Shown here: positions 33,581 through 41,613 of the stretch, piece by piece | Position numbering within the stretch: the stretch's first letter is position 1 | How the letters are laid out: the number at the start of each line of letters is the position of its first letter | Origin: Thermoplasmatales archaeon | GTDB lineage: Archaea; Thermoplasmatota; Thermoplasmata; Methanomassiliicoccales; Methanomethylophilaceae | Length of the DNA: 64,000 nucleotides | Reading direction: 5' to 3' | Assembly (NCBI GenBank): GCA_012520845.1 | Contig: JAAYNL010000015.1 | Coordinates: forward strand, 215,802-279,801 | Made by a program: the position numbers and the translations under genes | The notes under the pieces: model-generated | What the model was told of the DNA's origin: nothing | What the model saw: only the letters and a program-made list of their open reading frames with translations | Database searches by the model: none

Positions 33581-34621
33581 ATGTCTATGACTCCAAGAGA
33601 AAGAGTGCTTGCAGCGATGAGGATGGAAGAACTGGACAGGCCCCCCGCGGCCGTGTTCACCCAGAGCGCCACCATCGGCCAGATGGACGCCCTTGGTATC
33701 GCTTGGCCCGAGGCCCACTCGAACGCCAAGATGATGGCCAAACTGGGCGCCGGCCAGGCGGAAGTGCTCGGCTTCGAGGCGGTAAGGGCTTCCTTCTGCC
33801 TCACCGCCGAGGCGGAGAGGCTCGGGTGCAAGGTGGACCCCGGCAAAAAGAACAGCACCCCGATGCTGAAGGCCCACCCCCACAAGTTCGACCCCATGTC
33901 CGGCGAGTACGACGAGCCCCACCTTATGGACCCCGAGGAATTCCTGAAGGGCGGAAGGGTCAAGACCGTGCTGGAAGCGGTCGAGATCATGAAGAAGGAC
34001 TACGGCGACAAATACCCCGTCATCGCGGGGAACACTGGCCCCTTCACCCTGGCCGGCCACCTGGTGTCCACCGAGAACCTCGTTTTCGGCATCCTGATGG
34101 CCCCTGATGAGGTCCACAAGTGGCTGGACGCCGTCGCGCCCATCACCAAAATCTACAGCCAGGCCCTCGCGGACGCCGGCGCGGACTTCGTCCAGATGTC
34201 CGAGCCGTCCTCCTCCACCGACCTGCTGTCCCCGGACATGTTCACCGAGTACTCCGGCAAGTACATCAAGGATGGTCTCGGCAAGGTCAAGGGCGCCGGC
34301 ACCGTGCTCCACATCTGCGGGAACACCATGCCGATCATCGACCACATGATCGAGACCAAGGTGACCGGCCTGTCCATCGAGGAGAAGGTCAAACCCGTCG
34401 AGGGCGTCAAGGCCGTCAACGGCCGCATCGCGCTCGTCGGCAACATCGGCGTCGTCTCCCCGCTGCTCCAGGGCACCCCCGAGGACTGCGCCAAGCACGC
34501 CAAGATCGTCGCCGAGGCCGGGTTCAACGTCGTCTCCTCCGGATGCGGCCTGTCCGCCATGATTTCCAACGAGAACCTCTTGGCGGTCTCGAACACGGTG
34601 AAGTCCCTGAAGCTTCGCTGA
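33581..34621 (+). CDS. Methylcobamide:CoM methyltransferase (MtbA/MtaA family)
   Basis: A 346-residue zinc methyltransferase with the uroporphyrinogen-decarboxylase fold. It moves the methyl group from a methylated corrinoid protein to coenzyme M. The zinc ligands are visible: HICGN near residue 245 (H-x-C) and the C-terminal Cys in SSGCGLSAM. The N-terminus MTPRERVLAAMRMEELDRPP is typical of the family. Sequence alone does not separate MtbA (methylamines) from MtaA (methanol). It has its own promoter and a strong hairpin after the stop, and lies between the HyuA-like gene and ramA. Confidence 0.92.
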   Translation: MSMTPRERVLAAMRMEELDRPPAAVFTQSATIGQMDALGIAWPEAHSNAKMMAKLGAGQAEVLGFEAVRASFCLTAEAERLGCKVDPGKKNSTPMLKAHPHKFDPMSGEYDEPHLMDPEEFLKGGRVKTVLEAVEIMKKDYGDKYPVIAGNTGPFTLAGHLVSTENLVFGILMAPDEVHKWLDAVAPITKIYSQALADAGADFVQMSEPSSSTDLLSPDMFTEYSGKYIKDGLGKVKGAGTVLHICGNTMPIIDHMIETKVTGLSIEEKVKPVEGVKAVNGRIALVGNIGVVSPLLQGTPEDCAKHAKIVAEAGFNVVSSGCGLSAMISNENLLAVSNTVKSLKLR

Positions 34622-34622
34622 G

Positions 34623-34655
34623 CGGGCGTTTTCGCCCGCCCAAACCCCTTTCCAA
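34623..34655 (+). terminator. Hairpin after the CoM methyltransferase gene
   Basis: GCGGGCG-TTTT-CGCCCGC directly after the stop codon, followed by CCAAACCCCTTTCC. Confidence 0.75.
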
Positions 34656-34726
34656 ACCCATTATCCGTTTTCTCTTCCAGATATGTTTTTAGCGACCGAC
34701 GCGTTCTCGGTGCCGTAGGTGTTCTA

Positions 34727-36349
34727 ATGGAATACGGGATAGCCCTGGATTTGGGGACGAGCGGCTTCAGGACCCACCTGGTGGACCTGAAAAAGGGCGC
34801 CAAGATTTTGGACACGGCCATAACGGTCAGGCACCCGATACCCGGGGCCAACATCATGGACCACCTTCATTTCTGGATGAACTCCGGGCCGGAGCTGGGC
34901 CACGCGATAATAATGAAGACGGTAAGGGACCTGATATCCTTCTTCGGCCGGGAACGGTTGGAAAGGGTTTCGACCGTGGCCATCTGCGGCAACCCCATCC
35001 AACTTTCGATGTTCGAGAACATCGAGGTCAGGGACCTGGCCTTCGCCGGCAAGAGCCGGCTGAAGACCCTGGGCATCATCCCGCCCGAGAGGAAGGCCCA
35101 CGTCACCACCGTGGGCGACATCGGGGACATGGGCCTGGACCCCGAGGCCAGGGTCATCGTGCCCCCGGCCATAAGGCACGAGATCGGCGCCGACGCCCTG
35201 GCCATGATAATCAAATCCAGGATGCTGGAGAAGGACGAGACGTGCCTTGTCACCGACTACGGCACCAACGCCGAGATGGGCCTGTATTACGAGGGCGAGC
35301 TGTACTCCGGCTCCGCCGCCGCCGGGCCGGCGATGGAGGGCCAGTCCATAGCCCACGGCATGTTGGCCGCCCCGCACGCGATTTCCGATCTGGACGAGGC
35401 CGGGGACGGCATGTGGGACAACATCATCCTCGACGAGGAGATGATCCCCAAGGCGATGTCCCGGGTCAACCCGGTCACCGGCGCGGAGGTCAAAATCGTC
35501 GACTACCCCGCCCACGGCATCACCGGCACCGGCGTGGTGTCCGCCATGGCCCTCGGCCTGCGCACCGGCCTCATAACAAGGCCGGGGATAAACACGGCCG
35601 ACGGCAAGCTGCGCCTGGCGGACGGCGTGCTGTTCACCGAGGCCGACGTCGGCGAGGCGGGCAAGGCCATGGGCGCCATAAGGGCGGGCCACAGGACGCT
35701 GATGGAGACCGTCGGCATCACGGAGAAGGACGTCAACACCATGTACATGGCCGGCGCCTCGGGCACGTACGTGGACCCCGTTAAGGCCCAGGACTGCGGC
35801 ATGATACCGAGGGTGATCAAGGAGGTGTACCAGCTTGGAAACACCTCGCTGATGATGGCCCACGACCTGCTCAAGGGGCCGGAGACCCTGGACATGATGC
35901 AGTCCGTCGCCGACTCCATTTCGGCGAACCACGTGATGTTCGCCGGCTCCAAGACGTTCGAGGACATGTACGTCCTGGAAATCGCCTATTGGGACGAGGG
36001 CATGCCCCTGGAGATGTACAACGACATGCTCGAGGCCTCCGGGATACCGCGCCTGCCCGACCTGGTCAGGCCGGAGGTGGTCAAGAGGCTGGTCAAGTCC
36101 GACATCCCCGAGAAGGGGGAGGGGCTGCACACCCTGCAGGACGTGGGCGGCATAATGAGCGCCTCCTTCGAAGGGTGCACCCTTTGCGGCAAATGCCAGA
36201 GGGGATGCCCCGAGAGGGCCCTCACCCTGGACAAGGCGAAACGCACCATCAACGTCAGGTCCGACCTGTGCCTGGGCACCGCCTGCAAGGCGTGCGAGCT
36301 CAACTGCCCGGAGAAGGTGTACGTGTTCACCGACCTCGCTTTGGTCTGA
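34727..36349 (+). CDS. ramA: Corrinoid activation protein RamA (reductive activase)
   Basis: A 540-residue iron-sulfur ATPase that reduces inactive Co(II) corrinoid proteins to Co(I) in methylotrophic methanogenesis. The ASKHA-type ATPase core starts at once (YGIALDLGTSGFRTHLVDL) and continues with VTDYGTNAEMGL and GASGTYVDP. The C-terminus has two [4Fe-4S] motifs, CTLCGKCQRGCPE and CLGTACKACELNCPE. Length and order match Methanosarcina RamA. It follows the CoM methyltransferase with its own promoter region (TATGTTTTTA about 34682). This is the best evidence that the corrinoid protein here is used in methyl transfer. Confidence 0.92.
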   Translation: MEYGIALDLGTSGFRTHLVDLKKGAKILDTAITVRHPIPGANIMDHLHFWMNSGPELGHAIIMKTVRDLISFFGRERLERVSTVAICGNPIQLSMFENIEVRDLAFAGKSRLKTLGIIPPERKAHVTTVGDIGDMGLDPEARVIVPPAIRHEIGADALAMIIKSRMLEKDETCLVTDYGTNAEMGLYYEGELYSGSAAAGPAMEGQSIAHGMLAAPHAISDLDEAGDGMWDNIILDEEMIPKAMSRVNPVTGAEVKIVDYPAHGITGTGVVSAMALGLRTGLITRPGINTADGKLRLADGVLFTEADVGEAGKAMGAIRAGHRTLMETVGITEKDVNTMYMAGASGTYVDPVKAQDCGMIPRVIKEVYQLGNTSLMMAHDLLKGPETLDMMQSVADSISANHVMFAGSKTFEDMYVLEIAYWDEGMPLEMYNDMLEASGIPRLPDLVRPEVVKRLVKSDIPEKGEGLHTLQDVGGIMSASFEGCTLCGKCQRGCPERALTLDKAKRTINVRSDLCLGTACKACELNCPEKVYVFTDLALV

Positions 36350-36395
36350 TACGTTTTACCCAAAACTTATACCTGTGCACCAACGTCGGGGTGCC

Positions 36396-37106
36396 ATGGG
36401 TAATTCGAAATCGAAAAACGAGGAAAGCGCCAAGGTCATGAGGGACATCCTCTGCCTGAGGAACGAACCCGTCGCCGTCAAGCTGATCAGGGAAGGGGAT
36501 GGGTTCCCCGAGGGCGAATTCACCGAGCCCGAGGGCCAGATGTCCCACTGCCAGGCCGTGATGGCGGCCAGGAAGGGGGAGTGCCTCAAGATGACGGCGG
36601 AGAAGCAGTCTTGCATGGTCGGCGCGTCGACGCTGGGCATGGCCGCCATCCCGGAGAAGGTGGCCACCGGCGAGCACCACGGCAAGCAGAGGGTGCACGT
36701 CAGCGACGCGGCGGCGGCCAAGATGATCGCGGAAAGGTCCGACATGCCATACAGGACCGTCGGGGAGATCGTCTGCCCCCTGTCCAAGGCGGATTTCGAG
36801 CCGGACGCCGTGGTCGTCGTGGACATGCCCGAGAGGATATACTGGATCTCGGCCGCTAACGTCTCCGACGGCGGCCGCGCCCACTACTCCACGGCGCCGT
36901 TCCAGTGCGTATGCGAGGACGCGACCGCCCTCCCGATCCTGACGGGCAAGGCGAACATCTCCCTCGGCTGCATCGGATGCCGCAGGAGGACCGACATAGC
37001 CTTCGACGAGATGGTCGTCGGGTTCCCGTATTCCATGATGCCCAAGGTACTGGAGTCCCTGGAGCGGTTCAGCCAGGGCGCCATCGCCAGGGGCAGGAAG
37101 GAATGA
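36396..37106 (+). CDS. DUF169 family protein
   Basis: A 236-residue DUF169 protein. Conserved parts are EPVAVKLIREGDG near the N-terminus, a cysteine cluster (SHCQAVMAARKGECLKM, then SCMVGASTLGM) and GCIGCRRRTDIAFDEM near the C-terminus. The cysteine pattern hints at metal or cluster binding, but the function is unknown. ATG 36396 is about 27 nt from ACTTATACC (36365-36373), so it is probably leaderless. It is the first gene of the DUF169-Lrp-YcaO operon; the ATGA overlap with the next gene shows coupling. Confidence 0.82.
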   Translation: MGNSKSKNEESAKVMRDILCLRNEPVAVKLIREGDGFPEGEFTEPEGQMSHCQAVMAARKGECLKMTAEKQSCMVGASTLGMAAIPEKVATGEHHGKQRVHVSDAAAAKMIAERSDMPYRTVGEIVCPLSKADFEPDAVVVVDMPERIYWISAANVSDGGRAHYSTAPFQCVCEDATALPILTGKANISLGCIGCRRRTDIAFDEMVVGFPYSMMPKVLESLERFSQGAIARGRKE

Positions 37107-37612
37107 CCAGGCCGGGCGGCGTCAAGGCGTCCGACGGGTTCGACGACAAGGACCTGCGCATCATAATGGCGATGAGGGAGGATTCCCGCACGCCAATGGG
37201 CGAGATAGGGCAGACCCTCGGCATCTCCAAGGCCACCGTCAGCAGGAGGGTGGCCAAGCTCGAGGAGAGGGGTATAATCCGAGGGTACTGCCTGGACGTG
37301 GATTCGTCGAAGCTGGGCGTCCTCAAGTCAATAGTGTCGATGCAGATCGTGGGCAGCCCGGTCTCCCACGTGATCGAGCAGTTGGTGACCTACGACGAGA
37401 TAGGGACCATCTACAAATCCTTCGGCGACCACAACATCGTCTGCGAGGTGTACACCGTCAACGTGGACGCCCTTTACGACATGATACAGACGAAGCTCCT
37501 CAAGATGCCCAGCGTCAGGAACGTGGAGGTAGACATCCTGGTGGAGAGGATGGTGGTCCACAGGAACGCGGACATCGCCATATACGAGGGGGCCCAGGGG
37601 AAGGAAGGATGA
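37103..37612 (+). CDS. Lrp/AsnC family transcriptional regulator
   Basis: A 169-residue Lrp-type regulator. The N-terminal winged helix (residues 12-70: DDKDLRIIMAMREDSRTPMG, LGISKATVSRRVAKLEERG) is followed by a RAM/ACT-like ligand domain (VSMQIVGSPVSHVIEQL, KMPSVRNVEVDILVERM). It overlaps both neighbours by 4 bp, DUF169 before and YcaO after. A regulator built into the operon just upstream of mcr could sense methyl-substrate or amino-acid status; the target is not known. Confidence 0.9.
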   Translation: MTRPGGVKASDGFDDKDLRIIMAMREDSRTPMGEIGQTLGISKATVSRRVAKLEERGIIRGYCLDVDSSKLGVLKSIVSMQIVGSPVSHVIEQLVTYDEIGTIYKSFGDHNIVCEVYTVNVDALYDMIQTKLLKMPSVRNVEVDILVERMVVHRNADIAIYEGAQGKEG

Positions 37613-38829
37613 GGCTGGTCCGAAGGCCCAAGCTCCGCAGGGGCGAGGGCATCAGGTCGGTGGACCCGTCGGAGACCCTCGCCCGGTTCGAGCCGCTGCT
37701 GGGCGCCGCGGGCATGGGCCCGCTGGAGGACCTGACGGGCATGGATTCCACGGGCATCCCGGTGTACGCGGTGCACAGGGACGAGACCGCGAAGGGCACC
37801 TGGGGCAACTACAACGGCAAGGGCCACACCCCGGAGCAGGCCATGGCCTCCGCCGTGATGGAGGCGATGGAACGCTACAGTTCCGAGGTCAGGGAGACCG
37901 ACGAAATCATATACGGGACGGTGGCCGAGGCGGAGGCCCATGGCCCCACGGTCCGGCCCGGGTCGCTGATACTGCCGGTCGCGACGGCCCACCTGGCCGA
38001 CGTCGCGGAGCTGGCGTGGGCGCGGGGGTACGACATCATAAGGGGCGAGGAGGTCTGGGTGCCGGCCTGCGCCATCTTCCATCCCTATTACCCAGACGGG
38101 GACCTGCAGCTCTTCAGGTACAACACAAACGGCCTGGCCTCCGGCAACGACCTGGAGGAGGCGATACTCCACGCCCTGTTCGAGGTGGTGGAGAGGGACG
38201 CCTGGTCGATCGCCGAGTACCGGGGCGTCCCGGCGCCGGACGTCACCGTCGCGGAAGGGACCCCGGCCCACGACCTGGTGGGGCGTTTCGCCGACGCCGG
38301 GGTCGAGATCAGGCTGAAGGACATCACGTCCGACGTGGGCATCCCCACCATCGCCGCGGCCTCCGACGACGTCCGCACCAGGGACCCGGAGATGCTCGCC
38401 ATCGGCGTCGGCACCCACCTCGACCCGCAGATTGCCGCGGTCAGGGCGCTCACCGAGGTGGCCCAGAGCCGTTCGACCCACAAACACGGCGTGAAGGTCA
38501 ACGCCCGCCTCCGGGACGCGACCAGGGAACTGGGTTACGACCGGGTCAAGGGACTTAACCGCGTGTGGTACGGGGACGGCCCCCGCACCGTCCCGTTGGC
38601 CGGCATCGAGGACCGGTCCACCGATTACGTCATGGACGATTTGGAGATTGCGCTCGGCGCGCTGGTCGGGGCGGGCCTCACAAGGGCGGCGGTCGTCGAT
38701 CTGACCCGGGAGGACGTCGGCGTCCCCACGGTGCGTGTCGTCGTCCCCGGCATGGAGGTGTACGCCATGGATTCCGAAAGGATGGGTAACAGGCTTTATC
38801 TCCAACCCGATTCCGATATTACGTATTGA
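37609..38829 (+). CDS. YcaO-domain protein, probable McrA thioamidation enzyme
   Basis: A 406-residue YcaO protein. YcaO enzymes phosphorylate backbone amides with ATP; in methanogens one of them, with TfuA, installs thioglycine in McrA. The conserved ATP/Mg helices are visible: GKGHTPEQAMASAVMEAMER near residue 70, NGLASGNDLEEAILHALFEVVERD near 175, and ALTEVAQSR near 285. It ends 210 bp before mcrB, and McrA in this window keeps the target glycine (residue 449). TfuA is not present here. Some methanogen YcaO proteins have other targets, so McrA is inferred from location. Confidence 0.85.
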   Translation: MRLVRRPKLRRGEGIRSVDPSETLARFEPLLGAAGMGPLEDLTGMDSTGIPVYAVHRDETAKGTWGNYNGKGHTPEQAMASAVMEAMERYSSEVRETDEIIYGTVAEAEAHGPTVRPGSLILPVATAHLADVAELAWARGYDIIRGEEVWVPACAIFHPYYPDGDLQLFRYNTNGLASGNDLEEAILHALFEVVERDAWSIAEYRGVPAPDVTVAEGTPAHDLVGRFADAGVEIRLKDITSDVGIPTIAAASDDVRTRDPEMLAIGVGTHLDPQIAAVRALTEVAQSRSTHKHGVKVNARLRDATRELGYDRVKGLNRVWYGDGPRTVPLAGIEDRSTDYVMDDLEIALGALVGAGLTRAAVVDLTREDVGVPTVRVVVPGMEVYAMDSERMGNRLYLQPDSDITY

Positions 38830-38934
38830 AAAAGGCCACCATTAAATAAAAGGTCGACTCAACTCTCGCCCGCGCGAGTAGGATGGCATCCCCAGCCGGG
38901 CGCGGGGGTTCGCCCTCCCACGTGGCCTTTAAGC
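38830..38934 (+). other. GC-rich structured element between ycaO and mcrB
   Basis: AAAGGCCAC (about 38831-38839) can pair with GTGGCCTTT (about 38924-38932), closing a region that holds further stems: CTCGC-CCGC-GCGAG, GGAT-GGC-ATCC, and GGGCG/CGCCC. It could be a terminator, an attenuator or a small RNA. It contains no open reading frame and does not fold as a tRNA. It ends before the mcr TATA box. Confidence 0.45.
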
Positions 38935-38946
38935 CCGTTTTGGGTC

Positions 38947-39035
38947 GGTTTTATATCCTTATAGCATATTGCGAGAATTGCAAGGGGAGGGCGGAAATCT
39001 TAGGTTGCCGCCCAAGCAAGAGAAAAAGGAGGTAA
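38947..39035 (+). promoter_or_regulatory. mcr promoter and 5' leader with hairpin
   Basis: TTTTATAT (38949-38956) is the likely TATA box. The leader then has a 6-bp hairpin GGGCGG (38989-38994) / CCGCCC (39008-39013), and AAGGAGGT (about 39026-39033) immediately before ATG 39039. The hairpin sits about 13 nt before the Shine-Dalgarno and may affect translation or stability. Confidence 0.6.
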
Positions 39036-39038
39036 GAA

Positions 39039-40379
39039 ATGCCAAAATACAAGGATGTAATCGACTTGTATGACGACAGGGGCAAGAGAATCGCTAAAGA
39101 TCTCCCCCTTGAAGCCATAAGTCCGTTGCGCAACAAGGCGATCCAGAGGATTGCTTCCTTGACCAAGAGGACCGTGGCCGTTAACCTCGCCGGGATTGAG
39201 AAAGCCCTCAAGACCGGCACGGTAGGCGGCGGCGGCGCCAACATAAAGGGCAAGGAAATCGACATCCCCCTCGTCAGCAAGGCTGACAAGATCGCTTCCG
39301 CGATAAAAGACATGGTCCAGGTATTCGATGGCGACGACACTCACGTCGACGTCAAATCCGGCGGCAAGAGCCTTGTCGTCGTCGTACCTGAGGAGAGGCT
39401 GAACGCAGGTGTTGAGTACACCACCGGTTTCACGGCTACCGCCGCCGCCACCGTGCAGGCGATCATTGACGAGTTCAAGATCCCGATGCACAAGGCGAAC
39501 ATGGTCAAAGCCGCCGTTTGGGGCAGGTATCCCCAGACCGTGACCTTCACCGGCACGAACCTGAGGTCCATCCTGGATGTGCCCCAGAACAACGAGGGTG
39601 CCGGTTACGCTCTGAGGAACATCATGTCCAACCACGTGGTCGCCCTGGTCAACAGGAACGCCATGCAGGGCGTGGCCCTCTCCGCCATATTCGAGCAGAC
39701 CGCGGCCTTCGAGATGGGCGACGCAATCGGGCCCTTCGAGAGGGGCCACCTGTTGGGTCTCGCCTACCAGGGCCTGAACGCCAACAACATGCTCTACTCC
39801 ATCGTCAAGAAGAACGGGAAGACCGGCACCGTGGGCACCGTCATCGAGTCTCTTATGGAGATGGCGATCGACAACGGCGTCATCAGGGTGAAGGAGAAAC
39901 TCCCCAGCGGGTACCAGCTTTACACGACCGACGACCTTCCCCTGTGGAACGCGTACGCCGCCGTCGGCATGACCGCGGCCGTCATGGTCAACGTCGGTGC
40001 AGCCAGGGCTTGCCAGGGCGTCCCCGCGACCGTTCTGTACTACAACGACCTTCTGGAGCACGAGACCGGCCTTCCCTCCGTGGACTACGGCAGGTCCGCC
40101 GGTGTTACCGTTGGTATGTCCTTCTTCTCCCACTCCATCTACGGCGGTGGGGGTCCGGGCCTGTTCCACGGCAACCACGTCGTTACCAGGCACTCCAAGG
40201 GCGTCTTGATACCCGCCATCACGGCAGCCAACTGCCTCGACGGCGGCACCCAGACCTTCTCCGCAGAGGCCACCTCCGGCCCCTTCAAGGAAGTGTTCGG
40301 GGGCATCGAGGCCTTTACCAACCCCATACAGGTCGTTGGTGCGGAAGCCAAGAAGACAGCGAGGGCATTGAAGAAGTAA
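39039..40379 (+). CDS. mcrB: Methyl-coenzyme M reductase subunit beta
   Basis: A 446-residue subunit of the alpha2-beta2-gamma2 enzyme that forms methane from methyl-CoM and CoB. Family stretches [19 protein letters not shown] (N-terminus) and [20 protein letters not shown] (near residue 370, lining the CoB/F430 channel with conserved Phe, Tyr and His) are intact. A full Shine-Dalgarno, AAGGAGGT, precedes the ATG. It is the first gene of mcrBDGA, strongly expressed by codon use. Confidence 0.97.
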   Translation: MPKYKDVIDLYDDRGKRIAKDLPLEAISPLRNKAIQRIASLTKRTVAVNLAGIEKALKTGTVGGGGANIKGKEIDIPLVSKADKIASAIKDMVQVFDGDDTHVDVKSGGKSLVVVVPEERLNAGVEYTTGFTATAAATVQAIIDEFKIPMHKANMVKAAVWGRYPQTVTFTGTNLRSILDVPQNNEGAGYALRNIMSNHVVALVNRNAMQGVALSAIFEQTAAFEMGDAIGPFERGHLLGLAYQGLNANNMLYSIVKKNGKTGTVGTVIESLMEMAIDNGVIRVKEKLPSGYQLYTTDDLPLWNAYAAVGMTAAVMVNVGAARACQGVPATVLYYNDLLEHETGLPSVDYGRSAGVTVGMSFFSHSIYGGGGPGLFHGNHVVTRHSKGVLIPAITAANCLDGGTQTFSAEATSGPFKEVFGGIEAFTNPIQVVGAEAKKTARALKK

Positions 40380-40393
40380 GCGGGTAGGCCAAA

Positions 40394-40828
40394 ATGACGA
40401 GTACAGAAAGCATCGAAAACAAGTACACTGGGGTTCCCCTCCCCGAGGTCCGCATCACCACCGAGAGGATGATGAGCGCGGACACGACGGAGAAGATCCT
40501 CAACGCATTGTCCGTCGTGGATTCCATCAGGCAGATCACCGTGACCGGCGAAAGCCTTCCGGCGACCGTCAACAGCGGTCCCAACAAGGGCCTCGCCAAC
40601 AACCACAGCGAGCGCAAGACGATAACGTTCAAGGGCCAGGAAATCGTCCTTAGATACCTGGTCGGCGACATATTCGTCGAGTTGCTCTCCGAGGACGAGG
40701 AAATGCTGAAGGAAGCCGTCGACGAGATCGGCGGCATCTGCGAGAAGGTGCTTCCCTTCGGATTCTCGATAGAGGTCGGAAGGTACTCGAAATACAGGCC
40801 AACGCTCAGAGATTACCGTGGTGTGTAA
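40394..40828 (+). CDS. mcrD: Methyl-coenzyme M reductase operon protein D
   Basis: A 144-residue McrD. The segment PLPEVRITTERMMSADTTEKILNAL near the N-terminus and KTITFKGQEIVLRYLVGDIFVEL in the middle match the family. McrD is not part of the mature enzyme; it binds the alpha subunit during assembly or F430 insertion. It lies 14 bp after mcrB and 3 bp before mcrG. In many methanogens mcrC follows mcrD; here it does not. Confidence 0.95.
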   Translation: MTSTESIENKYTGVPLPEVRITTERMMSADTTEKILNALSVVDSIRQITVTGESLPATVNSGPNKGLANNHSERKTITFKGQEIVLRYLVGDIFVELLSEDEEMLKEAVDEIGGICEKVLPFGFSIEVGRYSKYRPTLRDYRGV

Positions 40829-40831
40829 ACT

Positions 40832-41608
40832 ATGGCTAAATACAAGAGACAATTCTACCCCGGGGCCTCCGTACCTGCCCAGAACAGGCGCAAGTACATG
40901 GACCCGAAGCAGAAACTGAAGGTCCTTCGCGACGTCTCCATGGACGACGTGGTCAGGATCATGGGGCACAGGAACCCCGGCGAGGACTATCTGTCCATCC
41001 ACCCCCCGATCGAGGAGGGCAACGAGCCGGACTGCCCCATAAGGCAGCTCGTGGAGCCCATCGAGGGCGCCAAGAAGGGAGACCGCATTAGGTACATCCA
41101 GTTCACCGACTCGGTCTACTTCGCACCCATCTCGCCCTACCAGAGGGCGTGGATGTACCTCTCCAGGTACAGGGGTCTGGACACCGGTACCCTTTCCGGC
41201 AGGCAGATCATCGAGATGAGGGAGAGGGACCTCGAGAAGCTCGCGAAGGAACTGATAGACAACGAGACGTTCGACCCTGCCCTCACGGGCATCAGGGGCG
41301 CGACCGTTCACGGCCACGCCTGCCGTCTCGACGAGAACGGGCTCATGTTCGACGCCTGGCAGAGGTACGAGTGGGACGCCGACAAGAAAGAGGTCGTCTA
41401 CATCAAGGATCAGGTCGCCCTGCCCCTTGACAGGAGGATCTCCGTGGGCAAGCCCGCCGCCATGGCCGACCTCAAGAAGAGGACGACCATCTTCAGGGCC
41501 GACGGTGTCGACATGAGGGATGACAAGGAAGTGACCAAGTACGGTCTCAGGATCCACAAGCTGAGGACCCTGGGCGGATTCCAGCCCTTCAAGGTCAAGG
41601 GAGAGTGA
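40832..41608 (+). CDS. mcrG: Methyl-coenzyme M reductase subunit gamma
   Basis: A 258-residue gamma subunit. The N-terminal [21 protein letters not shown], the central [17 protein letters not shown], and the C-terminal [18 protein letters not shown] are diagnostic. Length is normal. It lies between mcrD and mcrA, with 5 bp to the mcrA start. Confidence 0.97.
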   Translation: MAKYKRQFYPGASVPAQNRRKYMDPKQKLKVLRDVSMDDVVRIMGHRNPGEDYLSIHPPIEEGNEPDCPIRQLVEPIEGAKKGDRIRYIQFTDSVYFAPISPYQRAWMYLSRYRGLDTGTLSGRQIIEMRERDLEKLAKELIDNETFDPALTGIRGATVHGHACRLDENGLMFDAWQRYEWDADKKEVVYIKDQVALPLDRRISVGKPAAMADLKKRTTIFRADGVDMRDDKEVTKYGLRIHKLRTLGGFQPFKVKGE

Positions 41609-41613
41609 TACAC

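Noticed and set aside
30471..36349. In-frame TAG codons marking pyrrolysine in methylamine methyltransferases
   Set aside because: All methyl-transfer genes here are open to a TGA stop without internal TAG; no MtmB, MtbB or MttB gene is present.
38870..38930. Possible tRNA (GGTTCGCCC resembles a T arm)
   Set aside because: No matching acceptor stem or anticodon arm can be drawn on either strand; kept only as a structured element.
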